From Dasypus novemcinctus (Eukaryota; Chordata; Mammalia; Cingulata; Dasypodidae), in NCBI RefSeq assembly GCF_030445035.2, contig NC_080685.1:111774432-111838431 (forward strand): a DNA stretch of 64,000 nt, read 5' to 3'. Every line of letters begins with the position of its first letter. Positions within the stretch are counted from its first letter, which is position 1. The notes under the pieces were generated by a model. That model saw nothing but the letters and a program-made list of their open reading frames with translations, was not told where the DNA came from and ran no database searches. Position numbers and translations under genes: made by a program. Positions 33,290 through 64,000 of the stretch are shown one piece after another.

Positions 33290-34120
33290 AGGAGGGGCTT
33301 TTAGAAAGTTCTTTTGTTGATCATAAAACCAGTAATCACATCAGAAAAGGAAATTAAAACAATTGAAAGTTTGCTGTTTGTTCTTTTCTATTTCCTGCAT
33401 TAGTGTAATTACATGCTGACTTAATATTTTTCTAACTCTATGATCACACATAGTAAGCTCACTTTAATAATAAAATTGATTAAACAAGTCTGAAGGAGAA
33501 CAATCTGCTGTCACAAAACCAATGACAGACAAAATTCCTAAAGTAGTGACAGGAGGACAGAATGATTTTGGTTAAGTCCTTAAGGGTTTTAAATTTTTCT
33601 GGAAAAAAATTCAAGTAGAGGTCATTAAATGATGTAACTAAATATCACTAACTTTCCTTTTGCTTGGGTGGAAGAGAAATAGATTGTTTTAAAATATAAT
33701 TCTGTACTGTCTTTAATATTTAGTAATATTAAAGTTGGGAAATTTTTTATACCTGATGCTATGATTTGGCATACAAATTTAGATATACATGAAGAACTTG
33801 ACTAAATTAAACAAGTAGAAAAAACTCCCTTCTCGACCAGATGGAACTGCTCACCGTGACCGGCACATCACAACTGCCAGAGCAGTGGGTGGTAGCGGGC
33901 AGCACCACCTCGCACGGCTCCACAAGGGGGTAACGGGCTGCCAGAGTACATTTCTCCACTTTACCCACTATTGCACAGTAAGATAGTCCAAGACTAAGCA
34001 TTGCTTCTTTAGATACAACTTGCAAACTCTAGGAAAATATAGGGAACTCTATAATTCACCATATCATTATTTTAGACAAAAATAGTACTATCTAAACACT
34101 TTAGAATAGGAGATTTAACA
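33290..34120. other. Intergenic unique block with a CpG-containing islet
   Basis: No transposon recognised. At 33825-33960 the base composition changes to GC-rich with several CpG (tctcgaccag, accgtgaccggc, gtagcgggc), and frames are open on both strands. I do not recognise a protein. It may be WDR26 3' sequence, a conserved non-coding element or an old retrocopy fragment. Confidence 0.35.
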
Positions 34121-37100
34121 CACCAAGAATTATTCATTCTGTTTATTGGATCGAAAGAAAGGGAATACAAACGGTTAAGTGTTGCGCACCCACATGGAAG
34201 AGGTGTATTAAAAACAAAAACAAAACCCAGTAAAGCAAATCAAAGCTAATGAAGTTTAAATTGAACAAAATTTTAGACATTTAATATACACATTTGTAAA
34301 ATAAAAGTTAACAAAGGGTGTTTTGTAAATAGAACAAGTGAAAATAAATATCAGACACCTGACGTTTTTGTGCTTTAATGAAAGAATATAGCAAAGAAAT
34401 TTAAACTACTAAATATAATCTGAGAGGAAGTTAAAAAAAAATAAAACCCCTCCCCCAATTTAAGAACACAATCCTTTGAAATATTTAATCAGTCCATAGC
34501 AAATAGTCATTACATACCAAAAGCTCTAAGTGTTCACTAGTTCCACCACAACTCCATGTAAATCTTGACAATTTAGAAATCTTGAGATCAACACTTAAAT
34601 TCTTTTCTTGATCTCTACAGCTTGGTTTGTAAGTACATACATGCTTTTGTGGATCCATTCCCCTCGCCACACACACACATTTTCGGAGCCAATAACATTT
34701 TTTTCCATCTGCCTAAAAATGTTACGATTCAGTTCTAGCACACTAACCCTGATCATGAAAATGTTTTAGGTTAAAGATGGGACACAATTTCAATCTTATA
34801 AAAATATACAGTATTAACCAAACCTTAAATTCAGAGAGGGCACTTCACACGTGCACAAGACTTTTAAAGATTGTAGTAAACTTGACAAGAACCTAGAACA
34901 GCTGTTTCCAGGATTTAAGTACTCCCTCTCTCCCACACAGACATACAACATACACACTTTTTTATGCTATTAGTCTTGCTGAATCCAGGTTTTCCGGATT
35001 AAGTAGATAGGGGATGGGTTTTTACAGTTTTTGTTTTTGCACCTATTGGGCAGCTACTATAACAAAAGCTTAGCAACACTGAAAATTTTCAATTAAGTTC
35101 ACCCTGTTTTTAGAAAGTGTCTAAGTGTATACGTAAATTCACCTATTCTTTTAAAGTTAGCAGTTTATATTAAATCAGGTATGGTTTTGAAATGGAAGCA
35201 GTGTTTTGGAGAGCAACTCAAAAGGAGCATTGCTAAATTCTAAATGAGAATTTAAAGTAAAACTAAATATATTTATACACTTCAGAGATGGGACAAAAAG
35301 GATATTAAGAAAAATATCTTCTTTCCTCCCCATTCAAAAGCAGCCATTCTTCTGCTGTGAAAGAAACTGACATGGATTTTTTTCCCTTTCAAGAGATGTA
35401 CGACATATTTACCCACTGTGAGGCAGAGGTGATAGGGTCAGTTCTTGTTTGCGGGAACCAACATCCTAAAAAAGATTTCAAAATGGGGAGGGGTGGGAAA
35501 GAAGGATTTTCTATTAATGCCATGGAATGCCACTAGAGGCAGAACACTCATCTAATAAAAAAAATCACCCTTGATTACTTGTGTGATTTCATCAAATTAA
35601 TATTGACAAAACTGGACTTTTTCTTTAGACTAGCAGGCTATTTTAATCATATAACTTATATTTAAAGTTTGGGAATCCCTTTTTATTCTCCCACCCACTA
35701 TAACAAGCCAATTGGTTGGGACATGATAAAATTTCCTGTTTCAACTACTTACCTGGTTTAATAGGACTCATTTACCTGGCTAATAAGAAAAACAGAAATG
35801 TAGCTGGCAAGAATATTAATAAACTACAAAAACCAGAACTAAAGCTTTGCCATCCTTCCCAACTAATTCCCCACTCTAATTATCACCACCCACACACCAC
35901 TCTTTATAAATCCCCCAATCCAGTATTTTACCAGTAATAACCAATTATTTGGAGGAAGAAGACATTTAATTTCATACTTGCTCTAGCCCTTAATCAATGA
36001 ACAACAAAAACATTTTTAAGCACATGGAAATGAGCCTACTAACCTGATTTTTTTGGGAGCCAAAATCTCCACTCTAATTGTTCTAAGTGCAAAAAGTATT
36101 GGTACTTTTCAATTTATACATTTGTTAGTATCTCGTGGCTGGCTTGATAGTATTCTCACTTTGCTTTTTCTCCTAAGCCTACTATAGCCTATAGCAGTAT
36201 CAGAAGTTTTCAGTTAATAACTTTGCATTAGAAAACCATCATCAGGTTCTTTATACCATAACATCCTAAGTTTCTTCACCATTTATTTCATCTTTCTAGC
36301 ACAGTCACTGCACGGCAAATGTATGAAACAGACGTTTACAGCAAATTGGCACAGCAAAGTACCAGTATATACAGGAAGCTGCCCGTTTCAGACAGACCTG
36401 GGAAACACTCACCTAAGCCTCTATAGAAACCTTTGCATAGTTGTTACTCCATCTTAATGGAGTTATGTTCTTGTAAAATGTGCCTTTTACTCCACCTTTT
36501 TAAAGTATTTTTAACTGTACTTCAGAAGCACTCTGAAAACTCAGATCTAGTGGTAGCTGGGTGAAGCATATAGAATCTGAGTGCCAAATAGCCCGAATGG
36601 GCACAAATCTCAGTAAATGTTACAAATGTACCAGAGCACACTGCAGCCAGAATTGCAAAGAGCAGTGGAGTTTCTATGCCCACATTTTGTTAGTGATGTT
36701 ACTATTGAGACTGGGGTATTAACGGCTTCAGGGTATACATGAATCACTTAAAATATGGTTTTAACTGTACTGAGGTAAAGAGAAGTTGCCACTTAATTAT
36801 ATACAGTTACCAATGAAAAATTTTATTCAAGCTTAAAGTAAAAAGTAATTTTAGTTAAGAAAAATGAAGTACCAGATAAACTGTAACATATTTTAACTTA
36901 GAATTATCAAAACAGGAATTCTCTGATTCTTTAAGTGGTGGTCTCTGCAAATGAGCTTAAAGAAATCTTTACATACCAATTTGATAAAATAATCTGCTGA
37001 CCACGATCTATCATTTTCTGTTATGAAATTTTGGGAGAATCCATGCTATTTTAAGGCCAATTTTGTTTTTTTCCTTTCTTCTCCCTTTACCTGATTTTCC

Positions 37101-38792
37101 CCTTTCTCCCTGCTGCCATCACTACTCCCTCCCCCAACCATGGAAGAATTTCTGACATCCAAGCTTTCTCTTCTCTTGTGCATTGGGTAGGAGTCTGTGT
37201 GTGGTAATAAAATATGGACTTGACTAGGTCTAAAGGGGAACTTAAAAGACTTGCTTCACCACGATCTTATTTTATTTTGGAGTATCCCCACTTCTTTCCC
37301 AACAAAGCAACTGTGGTCACCACATTTATCTTCTACAAGAAAGGAGGGAATTTCAAGGGAGACTAAATATGTCATATTCCTCTGTTGAGGTTTAAAAGCA
37401 CAATGTGAACATCAGGCTTTTGGCTTACTTTAAATGTGAAATTCTCAAAATTAAAAGTGCTTTTCCATGTAGGAAACCTTTCTGTATACTAAAAGGGGAG
37501 GGAAGAGGGAAAGCCTATCCACAGCACCAGTTTAGAATGAGGTTCAGTATGGCAATATCTGAAAAACTGAGAAAGTATATTCTTTAAATTTATGTATTCC
37601 TAGATGTCAAAATATTAAGGGCAGTAACGGGCAATGACTATGAGGTTTTAATCGCAGCTTAAGTATGTCTGTAACCTGCTGTATCCTTCTAACAATCTCA
37701 GTTATACTATAAACTTCCCAAGCAATTTTATCTGCTGAGTTCTACTCTTTTGATCACACCAAAATGATTTCCCAAGTTGAGAACAACTTGGAATAAACTT
37801 TATTGAATACCTAAACTGACTACTGATCTCTCACGTTGGTATGTTAACATTCTTTTTAAATCTTGAATTTCTTCAAGATCAGGTATGATGTTTCTTTAGG
37901 AATAAAACAAAGGGGAATAAACTTCAAAGTATTACTCTTAATTTCCTGTGTAATGTCCTTCCAAGCACTGTTTCTGATCGTGTCTCAGATGGTACTCCAG
38001 AAGAGCATCAGTTATACTGCATATCTAAGTCATAGAGGAAACTGTTTTTAAGCTGGTTTAGATTCCAAATGTATACAAATGAAGTCACTTTAATCCTATA
38101 AATACTTCTTAATTTATTTTTAAAAAATTGTGCTGTTAACCCTTTTACGGGGCAACAAGCTATGTGAAAAGTACAAAACTTTTTGTCAAATGTAATATTG
38201 AGAGTGCTTTTGACATAGTTCACTGGTTTGTCATCTGGATCAGTATATACTGTGCAACGGGCAAGGCTAGAATCCATGAACCAAGCTGCAAAGATCTCAA
38301 GCTAAATAAGGCGGAAAGATTTGGAGAAACAAAAGAAGGAAATTCTTTCCTATCCAATGTATACTCTTCAGACTAATGCACTCTTTCTATCAAGCCTTCT
38401 AAACTGTTAAATAAAGTTTTCCAAACAAGCATTTGAACTTCATTACACAGAAGAGCAACAAGAATGGTATCCCGCCAAACAAAAGGCGAGAGGGCAAAAA
38501 ATATATATACTGAGTTCAATGGGTAAGCCTGAATGTAGCACAGTTCTTCACAACCGATGGGGGATAATTCAACATGGTGTCCAACAACGTTCTAACGACG
38601 TGCTTCATCTCAACTGGTTACTATGAAGCAAGGTGTAAATGTTTGGCCCCAATCGGGCTTCAGAAATGGTTCTTTTTTTCATGACGAGCATGTCTGTCCA
38701 GCTATCAATCATGTTTGTTTGCACCAAATCCCAAGCCATTAAAATACGACTAATTTTAATTTAAACAGAAGTCGTCTGCTCCAAATTCTCCA
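34120..38792 (-). other. WDR26: WDR26 3' untranslated region (about 4.6 kb)
   Basis: Unique, AT-rich sequence downstream of the WDR26 stop with no intron signature and no recognisable SINE, L1 or LTR, although the flanks are full of them. A minus-strand AATAAA lies at 34147-34142 (tttatt on the + strand), and the length from the stop to it is about that of the human 3' UTR as I remember it. Nearer hexamers at 37804-37799 and 35687-35682 could give shorter forms. A run of 12 G (+ strand) lies near 38861. The end point is inferred. Confidence 0.65.
34142..34147 (-). promoter_or_regulatory. Candidate distal WDR26 polyadenylation signal
   Basis: AATAAA on the minus strand, about 4.65 kb past the WDR26 stop. 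It is the farthest hexamer before unrelated intergenic sequence. Chosen by position only. Confidence 0.4.
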
Positions 38793-61819
<23,027 letters not shown>

Positions 61820-62049
61820 TCAAACTCTTCTTTGGAGTAAACATAACTGCAGCATACTGATTGTATTTTGGGTATCTAGATCTTACTAAGAAATGAAACT
61901 TCTACAGTGGACCCAATTCATTAGTTCAACCTGGCACTTGGATATAACTAATAAAATGGAATGTAATAATAGCCAACACGTATCATTATAGGAGTTATAT
62001 TATACCATATTAATAATATATATTCTTACATTATTGTTTATATTGTTAT

Positions 62050-62290
62050 AGCTATTGTAGCTCTTATTGTGTGTCAGGCTCAGCACTTAACATTTTACTT
62101 CATTACATAACAACTCTTTATGAAATCAGCACTATTATTATTATTCAATTTTTATAAATAAGGAACAAAACAAAGAAAACCTAAGTAATTTGTCTAAGGT
62201 TACACATCAAGAGACAAAGCAAAGTTATTTACCCAGGCATTCTAACTCGAGAACCTGCTCTTACCTACTATGCTAATTAAACTGCTTGTT
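62050..62290 (-). repeat. MIR fragment
   Basis: Antisense: gtgtcaggctcagcacttaa, taatttgtctaaggttacac and acccaggcattctaactc. Confidence 0.75.
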
Positions 62291-63229
62291 TTAAGAGTGA
62301 AACAATAAAACCTCCAAAAACCTTCAAAAATACTTATATAAAGTTAAATAAAAACAATATACCTTCATGAATTTATCATAAATGTCAGTCAAAAAATGGT
62401 ATAATTGGATAATCATACTTGTGTCATTCTGTGAAAGGTACTGAGATTCCAAAGCACAAAATTTGGGAACTGCTTTATTATTATTAGGTAAAAAAAGTCA
62501 TTATTCAAACATGGGAATTAGGCCTGGTAAATAATTTTCCTGTTATTTTGGTAACTTAGACAAATCTGTTTTCACTTGTAAAAAGCATACTAAACAGGGT
62601 AGCAAGTATTAAACGAGACGAAGTACGTGAGGGACCTGGTCTGCTGTATGGTACACAGCAGAGCTTGAAAAATGACCGCCTAAGAAACCTCTCGTTTAAC
62701 CTGAGTACCACCCTTCCTTTTTCAACAGAATAAAGCTTATTTCACTTGGAGTCTAAGGGGCTTAAAAGCCTTTTATCCAATAGTAGAACTTCTCATTCTC
62801 TTGCTGTTTAGTAAATAAACAGTGCCTGAACTGATGAGAATTTCTTCTTTTTTAAAAGTTATGAGTAATTAGACTTAAAACGCCCTATACAAAGTTTGAT
62901 ATTGTGAAAATTTGGTTTTCAAAATAACTTTTTGGGAACAAAATTTATTATCAATAATTATATGGAAAAATTGGTACTTTTAAAATTTTGCAAAAGAGTG
63001 TCACAACAACTTCTAGGTCCTTTTGAAAACACACATTAAGCCTCAAGGTTTCAAATGATAACTGCTTATGGAAAGCCACATGATATAAGTGGATTGAAAG
63101 TAAGAAACCCTGGCTTCTGATCCAGGCTCCACATCTATTTTGTTGTCTCTGAGCCATTTCCCTTACATGAAAAATTAAGGGGATAAAGTTGATGCTGAAG
63201 TTCATTTTGAAATAAAGGCTATAATGACA

Positions 63230-63530
63230 AACTATATGTTCAGTACAATACTGTGGATATAATCAATACCCCAGAACCATATACTTTAAAGTGGTTAAAA
63301 TGGGAAATTTTATGTTAAAACTGCAACAAAAAACCATAGAACTGAACAACGAAGAGTGCGCACTAATGTAAACCATGGGTTTATCAATTGTAACCAATAT
63401 AGCACACTAATGTTAAATGTAAATAATAGGGAAACTGCATGTTTTTTTGGTGGGGCATGATATATAGGAACTATATATTTCCTGTGTAATTTTTCTATAA
63501 ATCTTAGTTCTAAAAAAAATTAAGTAAACA
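63230..63530 (+). mobile_element. L1 3' end, sense
   Basis: Contains gaaccatatactttaaagtg, gttaaaatgggaaattttat and gtttatcaattgtaaccaat, then an A-rich end. Confidence 0.6.
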
Positions 63531-63714
63531 GGGAAAAAATGTATGTGTCCTGTTACCAGCAGGATAAAATATTTCATCATGTGAATAATATTTGAGTGAT
63601 AAAGCAGCAGACACCTTATGAAAAAGGTCACCAGAACAAGGTAATTTGTTAACTACAATATTAAAATATCCAGCCGAATGGACTATTTCAAGATTTGGTG
63701 GTAGATAAAGACCA

Positions 63715-63840
63715 ATGACTTTGGAATCAGTCAAAGCAGGATTTGAATCTCAGCTCTGATTTATTAGTTAAATCTTGGGCTAGTTAATTTTTTTAAGGCT
63801 TGGTTTCCATATCTGCAAAGTGAATTCATCATTTTGTAAT
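63715..63840 (+). repeat. MIR fragment
   Basis: Contains ggaatcagtcaaagcaggat, tgaatctcagctctgattta and ggtttccatatctgcaaagt. Confidence 0.75.
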
Positions 63841-64000
63841 CTGAAAATTCATTATGTGTCGGATTTTCTTCCTGATGTTGGAGCTATATCATATAAATGC
63901 TACAGAAAATTAGAACTGAAAAATAGAGTAATGTAATACAGAATGGGTGGTCTGAGAAGACCTGGGACCTAAGCAACTAGATGCAAAACTGGGGGAAGAA

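Larger units (their letters stand above)
31725..33290 (+). mobile_element. L1 3' half fragment, sense, with two SINE insertions
   Basis: Starts in ORF2 (aaatggtgctggggaaattg, then a frame with RTKAIKLLEENIGEYFQDLR), continues through aatatccagaatatataaat and ccaaatgtccgtcactgatg, and ends with gccacaataaaaatttttaac. It is interrupted at 32012-32421 and at 32660-32745. Confidence 0.85.

Overview
This is nuclear DNA of a mammal, most likely an armadillo (Xenarthra). It has spliced exons with consensus GT/AG borders, no bacterial-style gene packing, L1, MIR, L2 and DNA-transposon relics, and about two dozen copies of a tRNA-derived SINE. The repeated head of that SINE ('acttggcccagtggttaggg'), its GC-rich body and its A-rich tail match the DAS-SINE family of armadillos as I remember it. 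The species itself is inferred, not proven.

Two protein-coding genes lie tail to tail. CNIH4 (cornichon family member 4) is on the + strand: its last four coding exons are at 3191-3259, 5118-5230, 20842-20982 and 24682-24709, followed by a 3' UTR to about 25380. Exon 1 lies upstream of the window. WDR26 is on the - strand: ten coding exons run from 61790 down to 38793, with a long 3' UTR to about 34120. Its N-terminal exons lie beyond 64000. All fourteen exons join in frame. The pair is convergent, as I remember it in human 1q42.

Region by region. 1-3190: CNIH4 intron 1 with an RPL9 processed pseudogene. 3260-20841: introns 2 and 3, the latter 15.6 kb and built almost wholly from nested retroelements: an antisense L1 from about 10.5 to 18.5 kb broken up by SINEs and by an HNRNPA3 processed pseudogene, and an antisense MaLR-like LTR at 9.0-10.5 kb. 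20983-25380: last intron and 3' end of CNIH4. 25380-34120: intergenic, with SINEs, an LTR, MIRs and an L1 3' end. 34120-38792: WDR26 3' UTR with no recognisable transposon. 38819-61692: WDR26 introns, less densely loaded. 61791-64000: WDR26 intron.

The two genes have unrelated roles: CNIH4 is an ER-export cargo adaptor, and WDR26 is a WD40 subunit of the CTLH/GID ubiquitin ligase. I found no operon-like or novel defence-like system. The more interesting signals are in the retroelement record: repeated use of one target site by two successive insertions (two clear cases), a strict antisense orientation of the long SINEs inside both genes, a multimeric SINE with an internal duplication, and a transposon-free 6 kb block at the WDR26 3' end.
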